Below, piece after piece: positions 16,058 to 25,068 of a DNA stretch of 64,000 nucleotides. The first letter of the stretch is position 1, and each line of letters starts with the position of its first letter. The stretch spans positions 372,001 through 436,000 of the forward strand of contig NZ_SODI01000001.1 in assembly GCF_004365915.1 (NCBI RefSeq). The letters run 5' to 3'. The DNA is from Cryobacterium psychrophilum (GTDB lineage Bacteria > Actinomycetota > Actinomycetes > Actinomycetales > Microbacteriaceae). Made by a program: the position numbers and the translations under genes. Under the pieces are notes generated by a model, which saw only the letters and a program-made list of their open reading frames with translations, had not been told where the DNA came from and made no database searches.

Positions 16058-17877
16058 CGGTTTTCCTCCGGGTCTGTCGCGCCGCTGGGGTCCGCTGTGC
16101 TGTCGGGGTCGGTGTCGGCGGGGCCGCCATCGTGATCCCTCGCTGACTCTGCGGTTACCTGGGCCAGATCTTCTGCGGCCAGAACGGCTGCCGCATCGGC
16201 GTCCGCGTCGGAGCCCGCGGACCCGAGGTACGCCTCGAGCACCCTCGGGTCCCTGGCGATCTCGGCGGGTTTGCCTGACGCGATGACCTCACCGAAGTTC
16301 AGCACCGTGATGCGGTCACAGGTGGCCAGCATCATCCGCACGTTGTGCTCGATCACCAGCACGGCGATCCCGTCGGCGGCCAGCGCACGAATCAGTTCCG
16401 CCAACCGTCCGGCCTCGACGTGGTTCATTCCGGCGGCAGGCTCATCGAGCACCAGAAGCGACGGATGCGAGGCCAGCGCGCGGGCAATTTCCAGCCGCCG
16501 CTGGTCACCGTAGGACAGGTCGCCGGCGGCGTTGGCCGCCTTGTCGCCGAGGCCAACACGAATCAGCTGCGCGGATGCCATCGCCACGGCTTCTTGCTCC
16601 AAGCGACGTGCCGACGGCAGGAACAACAGCCGACGCAGCAGCGTGTCCTGGGTGATGCGGTACCCACCGACGAGCACGTTCTCGAGCGCGGAGAGCCGGT
16701 TGAAGAGCTTGATCTGCTGGAAGGTGCGGGCGACCCCGGCCTGGGCCAGGCGGTGAGCCTTCGTGGTGGCGGAGAGCGGCACGCCGAGCACCGTGCCGAT
16801 GCCCGTGCTCGGGGGCGTCAACGCGGTGACCATGTTCACGAGCGTGGTCTTGCCGGCACCGTTGGGCCCGATGAGGCCGAGGACCTCCCCGGCATTGACG
16901 GTGAGGTCGACCGATCGCACGGCGTGCACCCCGCCGTAGGACTTGCCGAGGCCGCTCAGACGCACGAGCTCGGAGCCGGCCACCGGCAGGGCAGGCAGGT
17001 CGGGGAGGAGCGACGGATCGGTGATCAGGTGTTTGGCGGACTTTCTGCGCGGAATGAGACCGGATAGCCCTCCCGGGAGGAAGAGGATCACCACGAGGAG
17101 CAACACGCCGGAGATCGTCGGGCGGATCCAGCCGGCATCAATGCCGACCGCGCGCTGCACTTCGGGGAGCACGCTGAGGAACACGGAGCCGAGGATCGGC
17201 CCAACGAACAGGGTGACCCCGCCGACGACGGCCGTGACGAGGCCGTCCACCGCGGCCGTGAACGAGAACTCGTTGGGATCAGCAAACCGGGAGAAGTACG
17301 CCAGCAGCACACCGTAGAGGCCGGAAACGGCTCCCGCGATGACGAAGGAGGCCATCCGGTACCGGGCAACGTCGATGCCCATGGTGGTGGCGGCCAGTTC
17401 GTCTTCACGGATCGCCGCGAAGGCGCGTCCTAGTCGGGAACCGGAGAGGCGCCAGAACCAGAAGGCCACAACCGCCAGGGCGATCCAGGCGATCTCAAGC
17501 CCGACAAGCTTGGGGAAACCCATCCCCTGCGCGCCGTTGGTCCAGCTCTGGTTGATCAGGAAGATCCGCACCATTTCGCCGAACGCGAGGGTCGCGATGG
17601 CGAGGAAGACGCCGCGGAGGCGGATGACGGGCAGGCCCAGGATGAACGCGGCGATGATGCCCACGCCCATGCCGAAGACGATGCCGATGGCCAGCGGAGG
17701 GATGAAACCGAACAGCGGCTCGTCGGGAACAACGAGCGCGGCGGTGAAGGCGGCCAGGGAGGCCAGCCCGACCTGGGCCAGGCTCAGCTGTCCGGCAATC
17801 AGTACGGCGTAGAAGCTGAAGGCGAGGATCGCCGTCAAGGCGATGAGGGTGATGAGTGAGTTGTATTCCGCGAACAT
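16054..17877 (-). CDS. LivM-LivG fusion: permease plus ATPase
   Basis: A 607-residue fusion. Residues 1-275 are a LivM-type permease: SFYAVLIAGQLSLAQVGLASLAAFTAAL, then LRGVFLAIATLAFGEMVRI and VDGLVTAVVGGVTLFVGPILGSVFL. From about residue 305 a LivG-type ATPase follows: Walker A GPNGAGKTTLVNMVTALTPP, the family loop FQQIKLFNRLSALENVLVG, signature DLSYGDQRRLEIARALASHP, Walker B LLVLDEPAAGMN. LivM and LivG are separate genes in E. coli, and fused forms are known in several phyla. After the ATPase there is a charged Asp/Ala-rich tail of about 50 residues. It sits 2 bp from livH and overlaps livF, so the operon order is compact. Confidence 0.92.
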   Translation of the reverse strand: MFAEYNSLITLIALTAILAFSFYAVLIAGQLSLAQVGLASLAAFTAALVVPDEPLFGFIPPLAIGIVFGMGVGIIAAFILGLPVIRLRGVFLAIATLAFGEMVRIFLINQSWTNGAQGMGFPKLVGLEIAWIALAVVAFWFWRLSGSRLGRAFAAIREDELAATTMGIDVARYRMASFVIAGAVSGLYGVLLAYFSRFADPNEFSFTAAVDGLVTAVVGGVTLFVGPILGSVFLSVLPEVQRAVGIDAGWIRPTISGVLLLVVILFLPGGLSGLIPRRKSAKHLITDPSLLPDLPALPVAGSELVRLSGLGKSYGGVHAVRSVDLTVNAGEVLGLIGPNGAGKTTLVNMVTALTPPSTGIGTVLGVPLSATTKAHRLAQAGVARTFQQIKLFNRLSALENVLVGGYRITQDTLLRRLLFLPSARRLEQEAVAMASAQLIRVGLGDKAANAAGDLSYGDQRRLEIARALASHPSLLVLDEPAAGMNHVEAGRLAELIRALAADGIAVLVIEHNVRMMLATCDRITVLNFGEVIASGKPAEIARDPRVLEAYLGSAGSDADADAAAVLAAEDLAQVTAESARDHDGGPADTDPDSTADPSGATDPEENR

Positions 17878-17879
17878 GA

Positions 17880-18755
17880 TCAGACCTCCCGCGTCTTACG
17901 TGCGCCGAAGAGGCCCTGCGGTCGCAGGATCAGGATGAGGAAGAGAAGCCCGAATGCCACCATGTCCCGCCAGGAACTGCCGATGTAGTTCACGGCCAGC
18001 ACCTCGGCCACACCGAGGATGAGGCCGCCGACCAGGGCGCCCGGCAGGGACCCCATCCCGCCGACGACGATCACGGCGAGGGCCTTGAGCTCCACGGCGT
18101 GACCGATTCCGAGGGAGGCCGCGTTCACGTTCAGGGTGAACAGCACGCCGGCCACCGCGCCGAGCGCCGAGGAGAGCGCGAAGGTGGTGCTGCTGATCCG
18201 GCCGACGTTCAGGCCAAGGACCGCGGCGGCGTGCGGGTTCTCGGCGATGGTGCGCATGCCGCGTCCCAGCTTCGACTTGGCCACGAGCCAGGTCAGAACG
18301 ACCATGAGCGTCACGCTGATCACCAGGATGATGACCTGCAGGAGGGAGACGGTAGCCCCGAGAATTTCCACCCGGGTGCGCGGGAATGCGTCTGCGGGGA
18401 AACGTCGGGTGTCGGCGCCGTACATTGCCTGCAGCAGCGAGAGCACGATCGCCCCGAACGCGATGGAGGAGATCAGGCCTGCGAAGTGCGCATCGTGCCG
18501 GCCGGCGAGCGGCCGGAACGCGATGCGTTCAATCAGGATGCCCAGCACCGCGCCGATGATCAGCACCATCGGGATGAGCAGCCAGATCGGAACGCCGAGC
18601 CGGGTCACGATCTCGATCCCGATCAGCGCGCCGGCGGTGAAGACCGCGGCGTGGGCCAGGTTCAGCCGGTCAAGAATACCGAACACCAGGGTGAAACCGA
18701 TGGCGAACAGCGCATAGATCGAGCCGAGAAAAATCCCGTCCAAGAAAAGTTGCAT
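17880..18755 (-). CDS. livH: Branched-chain amino-acid ABC permease
   Basis: A 291-residue LivH-type permease. The start is ATG 18755 (MQLFLDGIFLGSIYALFAIGFTLVFG), which places the first helix at the N-terminus; the upstream in-frame GTG would add a non-membrane leader. The family loop ILDRLNLAHAAVFTAGALIGIEI follows helix 1. RGMRTIAENPHAAAVLGLNVGRISSTTFALSSALGAVAG is the LivH cytoplasmic loop and following helix, and LKALAVIVVGGMGSLPGALVGGLILGVAE is the C-terminal signature. It lies between the binding protein and the LivM-LivG fusion. Confidence 0.92.
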   Translation of the reverse strand: MQLFLDGIFLGSIYALFAIGFTLVFGILDRLNLAHAAVFTAGALIGIEIVTRLGVPIWLLIPMVLIIGAVLGILIERIAFRPLAGRHDAHFAGLISSIAFGAIVLSLLQAMYGADTRRFPADAFPRTRVEILGATVSLLQVIILVISVTLMVVLTWLVAKSKLGRGMRTIAENPHAAAVLGLNVGRISSTTFALSSALGAVAGVLFTLNVNAASLGIGHAVELKALAVIVVGGMGSLPGALVGGLILGVAEVLAVNYIGSSWRDMVAFGLLFLILILRPQGLFGARKTREV

Positions 18756-18831
18756 TGGTGACGTCCCTGTTTTCGGCCGTGTGCCGCCCGAGGGCGACAC
18801 ACGGCCTGTGTGTAGTGGTGGAGCGGTGACG

Positions 18832-20007
18832 TTATTTCAGGATGGTGAACTGGCCGTCCTGAACGATCTGCACGAGGGCGTCGTGCACGGCGTCGCGGTT
18901 CTCGTTCAGGCTCACATCGCCGAGGACCGTCGGTACGTCGGTGATGTCACCCAGGGCCGACTTGATGTCCTCGCGCTCGGCCGAGCATTCGGAGCGAACG
19001 GCGTGGTCGATGATCTGCATGCCGGCGTATGCCTGCGCGGAGAACTGGTCGGGAGCCGAGCTGTACGTGGCTGTGTAGTCCTCGATGAACTTCACGTTCT
19101 GCGCGTTGTCGGAGGCCGAGTTCCACGCGGCACCCACGATGACGCCCTCGGCTGCCTTGCCGGCGCCGGTGAGGAGGGCAGGTGAGTTGAAGCCGTTACC
19201 GCCGATGATCGGCGTGTCAATACCGATTTCGCGGGCCTGGCTGACGAGCGGCACGGCCGCGTCGATCAGGCCGGAAACGACGATGGCGTCGGCGTCGGAC
19301 TGCTTCGCCTTGTTCAGCAGGGCGCGGAAGTCGGTGTCCGACTTGGAGAAGGTGAGGGTGTCGGCTACTTCGACGTTCTGGTCCGTGAGTGCTGCGGAGA
19401 AAGCCTGGTAACCGGACTCGGTGAAGGCGTCATCGTTGCTGTACATGACAACGACCTTCTTCACGCCGAGCTTGTCGACGGCAGCCTTGACGGTCTGCGG
19501 GATGACGGCATCCTCGGTGAGGGAATCGCGGAAGATGTAGTCGCCGATTTCGGTGATGCCGGCCGCGGTGTTCGACACGCCGAGCACGGGGACCTGCGCG
19601 TCTTGCGCGATCGGGTTCGTCTGCTTCGCTGTGTTGGACAGGGTCGGGCCGATGATGATGCTGGCGCCGGAGTTGACGAAGGTGTCGAACACCTGAATGG
19701 CCTGTTTCGGGTCGGTTGCGTCGTCTTCGACGGTGAGGTCGTAGGTGACCCCGCCAACCGCGTTCAGGTTTTCAACGGCCAGTTCCAGCGCGTTCTTCTG
19801 GCTCGCACCGTACTGTGCGCCGGCACCCGTGAGGCTGAATGCGGCGGAGATGGGGACGGCGGATTCGATAACGCAGTCCGCGCCGGTTCCGGTGCCGGTC
19901 AGGCCGCCATCGGCGGTCGTATCGGTTTCCGCGGGGGTGCTGCAGCCGGTCACGGCGAGCAGTAGGGCTGAACCGAATACAGCGGTAGAGAGCAGTTTTC
20001 TTCTCAT
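18832..20007 (-). CDS. livK: Branched-chain amino-acid type binding lipoprotein
   Basis: A 391-residue periplasmic-binding type I protein. The start is ATG 20007, preceded by an AAGGAGG Shine-Dalgarno at 20012-20020. The lipobox is LLLAVTGC with Cys22. The mature part shows IESAVPISAAFSLTGAGAQYGASQKNALELAVENLNAVGG, the LivJ/K-type opening with the conserved GA.YG element, and the ligand-loop region SGASIIIGPTLSNTAKQTNPIAQDAQVPVLGVSNTA. Gene symbol is by family and operon position; the ligand could be another amino acid. It heads the liv operon, with the promoter in the 180 bp upstream. Confidence 0.88.
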   Translation of the reverse strand: MRRKLLSTAVFGSALLLAVTGCSTPAETDTTADGGLTGTGTGADCVIESAVPISAAFSLTGAGAQYGASQKNALELAVENLNAVGGVTYDLTVEDDATDPKQAIQVFDTFVNSGASIIIGPTLSNTAKQTNPIAQDAQVPVLGVSNTAAGITEIGDYIFRDSLTEDAVIPQTVKAAVDKLGVKKVVVMYSNDDAFTESGYQAFSAALTDQNVEVADTLTFSKSDTDFRALLNKAKQSDADAIVVSGLIDAAVPLVSQAREIGIDTPIIGGNGFNSPALLTGAGKAAEGVIVGAAWNSASDNAQNVKFIEDYTATYSSAPDQFSAQAYAGMQIIDHAVRSECSAEREDIKSALGDITDVPTVLGDVSLNENRDAVHDALVQIVQDGQFTILK

Positions 20008-20189
20008 AGTGGACCTCCTTGGCCAAAGCGAGCGATCGTACCGCGTGGTGTCCAAGCGGAGTGCAACTGTCAGAGCTTATCTTTCCCTCCCAAAGCCTGA
20101 CGCCAAATGACCGCGTTGGGGGTTTCGATATGGTCACGTTTGTCCGTCGCGACAACGCACGCGAGTTTGCATGGATGCCCGTGGCGCGG

Positions 20190-20957
20190 TTAGAACAAGG
20201 GCCAGGGCACCGCGGGCATCCCCCCACGTGGCGCCGGGAACCGGCCTTCGGACCGCAATCGGTCGCAGCGCGCGGCGAAAGCAACGATCTCCACATCGCT
20301 GAGCAACCCAGCGAGGGCTTCACCGAGGTCGCCGGCAAGCCGCGTGCTGACTCGGTCGATCCCGGCCAGCTCCTCGGCGGAGAGGTCGTCACCCAGCCAC
20401 CCCCAGAGCACGGTGCGCAGCTTGTGCTCAACGTGGAACGTGAGGCCGTGATCGACGCCATGACGGTGCCCATCGGCCATCGCGAGAATGTGGTCGCCCT
20501 TGCGGTCGGCGTTGTTCACGATAATGTCGAACACGGCCATCCTCCGCAGGGCGATCGAATCCTCGTGAATGAGCGCGACAGGGCGACCCGTCTCGTCCGC
20601 ACCCTCAAGCACCTGGCGCCATCCCCCCTCGGGTACGGCGTCTGCCGCGACCAGGTCGACAGCGTCCTGCGCGGGATCTGACTCCTGCCACAGCTGCACC
20701 ATCCCCGGGCCCATCGGACCATCACGCAGCCAGGTGCGCGGCACGACGTTCCACCCCAACGACTCCGACACCAGGTACGCGGCGGCCTCCCGGCCGGCGA
20801 GATTCCCGTCGGGAAAATCCCACAACGGATTCTCGCCGGCTATCGGCTTGTACACGACGGGGACTCCCCCGATGCTGCCGAGGAACGTTGCGTTGGAGGC
20901 TGTGCGGATGCGGCCCGTGATTTCGAGCGCGTCGTCGAGGTCGGCAGCGGCAGGCAT
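20190..20957 (-). CDS. SCO1664-family protein (kinase-like fold)
   Basis: A 255-residue member of the actinobacterial SCO1664 family, distantly like phosphatidylinositol 3/4-kinases. The start is ATG 20957, overlapping the TGA of the DUF3090 gene (ATGA). Motifs are VPVVYKPIAGENPLWDFPDG near residue 30 (nucleotide-binding Lys-type strand), REAAAYLVSESLGWNVVPRT, then DIIVNNADRKGDHILAMADG with the catalytic-loop-like NNADRKGDH, and GVDHGLTFHVEHKLRTVLWGW. The three genes 20190-22219 form an operon that is conserved across actinobacteria and in many genomes neighbours the mycothiol gene mshC. Function not established. Confidence 0.9.
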   Translation of the reverse strand: MPAAADLDDALEITGRIRTASNATFLGSIGGVPVVYKPIAGENPLWDFPDGNLAGREAAAYLVSESLGWNVVPRTWLRDGPMGPGMVQLWQESDPAQDAVDLVAADAVPEGGWRQVLEGADETGRPVALIHEDSIALRRMAVFDIIVNNADRKGDHILAMADGHRHGVDHGLTFHVEHKLRTVLWGWLGDDLSAEELAGIDRVSTRLAGDLGEALAGLLSDVEIVAFAARCDRLRSEGRFPAPRGGMPAVPWPLF

Positions 20958-21502
20958 CAGGCGGTGGGGAGGGGGCAGCTGTGGCCGTCCAGGTCGATGG
21001 GGTTTCCGCAGAGCGGGCACATGGGCCGGCCGGCTCCCACGATCTCGCGGGTGCGTTTCGCAAAGGCCCGGGCGGTGCCGACGGGCATTCTTACCACCAG
21101 CACTTCCACCGGCTCCGCGGCATCCACTTCAAAAGTCGCGTCGTCGCCTTCCTCAAAACGATACGCCTCGATCACGACCTGCACCGTGGAGGGGTCCCAG
21201 CCCAGGCTCATGGCACTGGTTCGGAATTCTTCTTCGACGGGTTGCTCGAGCGGGTCGTTGTCCACGAGTTCGAGGGGCGTGATGGTGGGGATGCTGAACG
21301 GGTTGCCCTCGTAGTTGATGAGCTGGTCGAGGATCTCGTCGATTTTCTCGGCAAGCAGTGCCGATTGTTGCTTCTCCAGGGCGACGCTCACGATTTGGGC
21401 TCCGGTGCGCACCTGCAGGTAGAACGTACGCGCCCCGGGCAGACCCACCGTTCCGACGACGACGCGATCCGGCCAGGCGAACTCGTGCACGATTTTAGGC
21501 AT
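20957..21502 (-). CDS. DUF3090 family protein
   Basis: A 181-residue actinobacterial protein. The opening MPKIVHEFAWPDRVVVGTVGLPGARTFYLQ and the stretch VALEKQQSALLAEKIDEILDQL are typical of DUF3090. The C-terminus carries a zinc-ribbon-like pair, CPLCGNPIDLDGHSCP, with CxxC and a later Cys. It is coupled to the SCO1664 gene by an ATGA overlap and lies 9 bp after the phosphomutase gene. Function unknown; always found with the other two genes of this operon in the genomes I know. Confidence 0.92.
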   Translation of the reverse strand: MPKIVHEFAWPDRVVVGTVGLPGARTFYLQVRTGAQIVSVALEKQQSALLAEKIDEILDQLINYEGNPFSIPTITPLELVDNDPLEQPVEEEFRTSAMSLGWDPSTVQVVIEAYRFEEGDDATFEVDAAEPVEVLVVRMPVGTARAFAKRTREIVGAGRPMCPLCGNPIDLDGHSCPLPTA

Positions 21503-21511
21503 GCAGATATT

Positions 21512-22219
21512 TTAGGCGTGGGATTCGTGCGGCGCCTGATGACCGGCTCCACCGCCGACGGGCGCGTCGGCCGTCGGGCCAGTCCCGGCAAGCCAGGACA
21601 GGTCGCCGGAGTCGGTGTTCGTGGCGTGAACGCTCGGGCGGCTGGTTGCGTAGCGCACGATCGAGATCGACGCCGGACCCACATTGATGCGCTGGAACAG
21701 ATCGAGGTGCATGCCGAGGGCGTCGGCCAGGATGGACTTGATGATGTCACCGTGACTGACCGCCGCCCACACGGCGCCCGGTCCGTGCTGCGCCTCGAAC
21801 GCCGCGTCGAGTCGTCGAATCGCGGCGACTGACCTGGCCTGCATGGCCGCCATGGACTCGCCACCCGGAAAGACCACGGCGGACGGCTGCGTCTGCACGA
21901 CCGGCCACAGGTTTTCCGCACTCAGGTCGCTGAGCGTTCTGCCCTGCCAGGCACCGTAGTCGCACTCCGTGATGTCATCTTCCACCGGTGTGGCCGGGGA
22001 GCCGGCCTGGTGATCGAGGATGAGTTTCGAGGTCTGTCGGCAGCGCTCGAGCGGACTCGAGACCACGCCGACCAGCGGCACGACGGCCAGGCGCTCACCG
22101 GTGCGGGCCGCCTGGTCCCGCCCGATCTCGTCGAGCCGGATGCCAGCGGCACGGCCGGCGAGGATTCCTTGGGCGTTCGCGGTGGTGCGACCGTGCCGCA
22201 CGAGAATGACTGTAGCCAT
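21512..22219 (-). CDS. MSMEG_4193-family phosphomutase (histidine phosphatase fold)
   Basis: A 235-residue histidine-phosphatase protein. The catalytic RHG motif is at the N-terminus (ILVRHGRTTANAQGILAGR); further family residues are SSPLERCRQTSKLIL near 55 and the second histidine in AAVSHGDIIKSILADALG near 165. ITECDYGAWQGRTLSDL is the conserved Glu segment. The C-terminal tail after VRYATSRPSVHA is Gly/Ala-rich. It is the first gene of the actinobacterial trio with DUF3090 and SCO1664 proteins. Substrate is not known. Confidence 0.9.
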   Translation of the reverse strand: MATVILVRHGRTTANAQGILAGRAAGIRLDEIGRDQAARTGERLAVVPLVGVVSSPLERCRQTSKLILDHQAGSPATPVEDDITECDYGAWQGRTLSDLSAENLWPVVQTQPSAVVFPGGESMAAMQARSVAAIRRLDAAFEAQHGPGAVWAAVSHGDIIKSILADALGMHLDLFQRINVGPASISIVRYATSRPSVHATNTDSGDLSWLAGTGPTADAPVGGGAGHQAPHESHA

Positions 22220-22350
22220 GCCTACAGCCTAGGCAACCCCTCGATGTGCTGGTGTTCCGGGTTGCCTGTGGTCGTTCCGGTCCTCTGCGGAGTGACTCGA
22301 CGATGGGTTTGTGCAGGACCGCCCCGATGCTGGTGCTAATGTTCACACGT

Positions 22351-22371
22351 GCCGTACTACATATATTGCAT
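22351..22371 (-). promoter_or_regulatory. Shared 21-bp element before the ClC gene
   Basis: Read on the minus strand, the element is ATGCAATATATGTAG then TACGGC. It matches 21-bp segments at 24457-24477 (start of marR) and 45476-45496 (start of the marR remnant) at 18 of 21 positions. It lies 25 bp upstream of the GTG start of the ClC gene. A binding site for the MarR protein is the simplest reading. Confidence 0.6.
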
Positions 22372-22395
22372 TGACTCATACGTTGGTGGCTTGTC

Positions 22396-24195
22396 GTGAC
22401 CGCCCCGCAAGTCCCCCTCCGACGCCGGTTCTTAACCGGTACGGGAATGCTCACCCGGCCGCGGCTGGGGGGCACCTCCTATCAGCTGGCAATCATGGCC
22501 GTGATCGTCGGCGCCGGGGCTGGGCTGGCCTCTGTGGCATTCCGTTGGCTGATCACCACAGCCACCCAGATATTCAGTGGCACCGCCGACTACTCCGCCA
22601 CCCAGGACCACCCCGCACACCCGTGGCTGCCATGGGCAGGGGGCCTGTTCGTCGTGCTGGCTCCGGTCGTCGGCGGGCTGTTGTACGGCCCCTTGGTCCA
22701 GCGCTTCGCCCCGGAGGCCCGCGGGCACGGCGTCCCCGAGGTCATGTACGCCGTCAGTCAGCACGGCGGTCGCATCAAGGGCCGGGTGGCCGTGGTCAAG
22801 GCCCTCGCCTCAGCCATCTGCATCGGTTCCGGCGGGTCCGTGGGCCGGGAAGGGCCGATCGTCCAGATTGGTTCCGCGCTGGGCTCCTGGCTAGCCAGCG
22901 TCTTCCGGATGCCGGAATCCCGGGTCAAGGCGCTGGTCGCCTGCGGTGCCGCCGGCGGAATCGCAGCCACGTTCAACGCCCCCATCGCCGGCGTGTTCTT
23001 CGCCCTCGAACTCCTGCTGGCTGACTTCGCCGCCGGCTACTTCGGCGCCGTCGCCCTGTCGGCCGTCACCGCATCCGTCATCGGGCGCGCCCTCCTCGGT
23101 AACGATCCCTTCCTCCAGCTGCCGCCTTTCACCATCACCTCCGCCGCCGAGTACCCGCTGTTCATCCTTCTCGGGCTGCTCGCAGCAGTCACCGGCATCG
23201 GCTTCACCCGCATCCTGTACAAGATCGAGGACGTGTGCGACTGGGCCTGGCGCGGTCCGGCGTGGCTGCGGCCGGCTGCCGGTGGGCTATTGCTCGGCCT
23301 GCTGTTGCTGGTTTTGCCACAGATGTACGGGGTTGGTTACCCGGTCCTGCAGGCGGGAGTTGCCGGGAGCTACACGATCGGCTTTCTGGTGGTGCTGCTT
23401 CTGGGCAAGATCATCGCAACCAGCCTCACCATCGGCATCGGCGGATCCGGCGGTGTCTTCGCCCCGTCCCTCTTCATCGGCGCGATGCTGGGCGCTGCTT
23501 TCGGGGAGATCGCCGGCATGCTCAATCCCGACCTCCAGGGCCAGGTCGGCGCGTTCGCCCTCGTGGGGATGGGGGCCGTGTTCGCCGGCGCCGCTCGAGC
23601 CCCGATCACCGCGGTCATCATCATGTTCGAACTGACCGGGCAATACTCCATCATCCTGCCGCTGATGCTCGCCATCGTTGTCGCCACCGGTGTGTCCAAG
23701 GTTCTTAGCCCTGACACCATTTACACCCTGAAACTGCGCCGTCGCGGCGTGGACCTCCACCGCCACCCCGGCACCGACGCGTTGCGCAGCACTCTCGTCA
23801 GTTCGGTCATGGATACCTCCGACCGTTCCCTGCCGGATACCCTCACCGTCGCGGAGGGCGCCCGTCTGCTGCTCGCCTCCGGCCATCCGGCATTGCCGGT
23901 CATTGACAGTTCCGGCCGGCTGGGCGGCATCGTCACGGTGCACATACTCTCTGAGGTTCTCAGCAATGACGAGGACAAGGACCGCGTCCGGCTAGCGGCC
24001 GTCGCCGAAGTTCCTGTCACGGCGCGCCCCGCCGCGAACCTCGAATCGGCTCTGGATGCCGTGCTGGAATCCTCGGCCAGCGGAGGCCTGCCCGTGGCTG
24101 ATGCAGACGGCATGATGCATGGGTGGCTGAGCCAGGAAGCAGTTCTGCGCATCCTCTCCGGACCCGGCTCCGCCCAAGCCCAGGCTGCACCGTAA
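22396..24195 (+). CDS. ClC chloride channel/antiporter with CBS domains
   Basis: A 599-residue ClC-family protein starting at GTG 22396. The anion-path motifs are present: GSGGSVGREGPIVQIGSA near residue 155, in which GREGP carries the proton-gating glutamate; GGIAATFNAPIAGVFFALE near 195; and IGGSGGVFAPSLFIGAMLGAAFG near 350. The first motif has GSGGS where many ClC proteins have GSGIP, as in other CBS-bearing bacterial members. After residue 445 two CBS-like halves follow (SSVMDTSDRSLPDTLTVAEGARLL and PVTARPAANLESALDAVLES). Proton-coupled halide exchange is the likely activity. A 21-bp element shared with marR sits at the promoter, and marR lies downstream in the same orientation. Confidence 0.92.
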   Translation: MTAPQVPLRRRFLTGTGMLTRPRLGGTSYQLAIMAVIVGAGAGLASVAFRWLITTATQIFSGTADYSATQDHPAHPWLPWAGGLFVVLAPVVGGLLYGPLVQRFAPEARGHGVPEVMYAVSQHGGRIKGRVAVVKALASAICIGSGGSVGREGPIVQIGSALGSWLASVFRMPESRVKALVACGAAGGIAATFNAPIAGVFFALELLLADFAAGYFGAVALSAVTASVIGRALLGNDPFLQLPPFTITSAAEYPLFILLGLLAAVTGIGFTRILYKIEDVCDWAWRGPAWLRPAAGGLLLGLLLLVLPQMYGVGYPVLQAGVAGSYTIGFLVVLLLGKIIATSLTIGIGGSGGVFAPSLFIGAMLGAAFGEIAGMLNPDLQGQVGAFALVGMGAVFAGAARAPITAVIIMFELTGQYSIILPLMLAIVVATGVSKVLSPDTIYTLKLRRRGVDLHRHPGTDALRSTLVSSVMDTSDRSLPDTLTVAEGARLLLASGHPALPVIDSSGRLGGIVTVHILSEVLSNDEDKDRVRLAAVAEVPVTARPAANLESALDAVLESSASGGLPVADADGMMHGWLSQEAVLRILSGPGSAQAQAAP

Positions 24196-24472
24196 ATGGG
24201 CGGCGGCGGGACCGAGCCCCCACAATCACGCCGGATGATATAAACGTGGGATCCCCGATGGCCAAAGCGGCGTTTTCACCCGCGCACGGCCGTGCACCGT
24301 GACAACGGTCACGAGATCGCGCTGGCCCATGAGCTCCCGACCGCGTTCGCGAAAACCCGAGCCGGCCTGCCCCTCGCCGCGCTCGTATTCCTCGCGGAGT
24401 TCGGCGCTGCCTTCGCCACGCTGCCGGGTGAACCGACACCTCGAATCCATGATGTGATGCAGAATATGTAGT
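24196..24472. other. Intergenic stretch between ClC and marR
   Basis: About 277 bp without a gene I can name. A plus-strand frame is open up to the TAG at 24469-24471 and ends HDVMQNM; the frame just before the marR remnant at 45 kb ends HDYMQHM, so the homology of the two loci starts a little upstream of marR. Confidence 0.4.
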
Positions 24473-24477
24473 ATGGC
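24457..24477 (+). promoter_or_regulatory. Shared 21-bp element at the marR start
   Basis: ATGCAGAATATGTAG then TATGGC, 18 of 21 positions shared with the ClC promoter copy on the opposite strand. It includes the first possible marR start codon, so if a regulator binds here it would block both transcription and translation initiation. Confidence 0.55.
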
Positions 24478-24991
24478 GAGCATGAAGACTACGACAGCCT
24501 CTGATGCTGCCTCCGAGGACTCGGGAATCGGCCATCACAGTGATGCCGTTCTCGACAGCGCGCTGACGGCTTCACGGGCGCTGCTGGGCGTGATCGCAAG
24601 GTCGCTGGCACCAGTGATGGACACGGTCACCCTGCCCCAGTTCCGGGTGCTCGTGGTCCTGTCCAACTTTGGGTCGCTGCGTATGGGCCAACTGGCACTC
24701 CACGTGGGGGCGAACCAGTCCAGCTTCAGCAGGTTCGCCGACAGGATGGTCGCGGCGGGCCTGATTTCACGCTCGACGAGTCCGGACAACCGCCGCGAGG
24801 TAATCATCTCCCTGACGGACGACGGCGCACGCGTCTACGACGAGGTCACCGACGCCCGCAGGAAGGAAATCTCGCTGGTTCTCGAGAAACTCTCCGGCGC
24901 GGAACTGGACACCGTTCGGGCTGGTTTTGACGTCTTCGCCCGTGCAGCAGGCGAGCCGTCCGCAGATGCAACCCTCATCCTGGGAATCTAG
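24473..24991 (+). CDS. MarR-family transcriptional regulator
   Basis: A 172-residue winged-helix protein. The HTH is FRVLVVLSNFGSLRMGQLALHVGANQSSFSRFADRMVAAGLI near residues 60-100, and the wing is SRSTSPDNRREVIISLTDDG. The start may be ATG 24473 or ATG 24482; the first lies inside the 21-bp shared element. The C-terminus (DARRKEISLVLEKLSGAELDTVRAGFDVFARAAGEPSADATLILGI) is matched by the remnant at 45492-45719, which shows that this is the intact paralogue. Probable targets are its own promoter and the ClC gene. Inducer unknown. Confidence 0.88.
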   Translation: MASMKTTTASDAASEDSGIGHHSDAVLDSALTASRALLGVIARSLAPVMDTVTLPQFRVLVVLSNFGSLRMGQLALHVGANQSSFSRFADRMVAAGLISRSTSPDNRREVIISLTDDGARVYDEVTDARRKEISLVLEKLSGAELDTVRAGFDVFARAAGEPSADATLILGI

Positions 24992-25068
24992 CCACGACGC
25001 GGTAAACCGCAGCACCAGGGGCGTCGCCGTGCGGTCCGCCTGCACGCCAACCGGGCTAGCATGGCCGA

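Noticed and set aside
23287-23943. 218-residue minus-strand frame opposite ClC
   Set aside because: Low-complexity His/Gln/Asp-rich shadow of the ClC coding strand.
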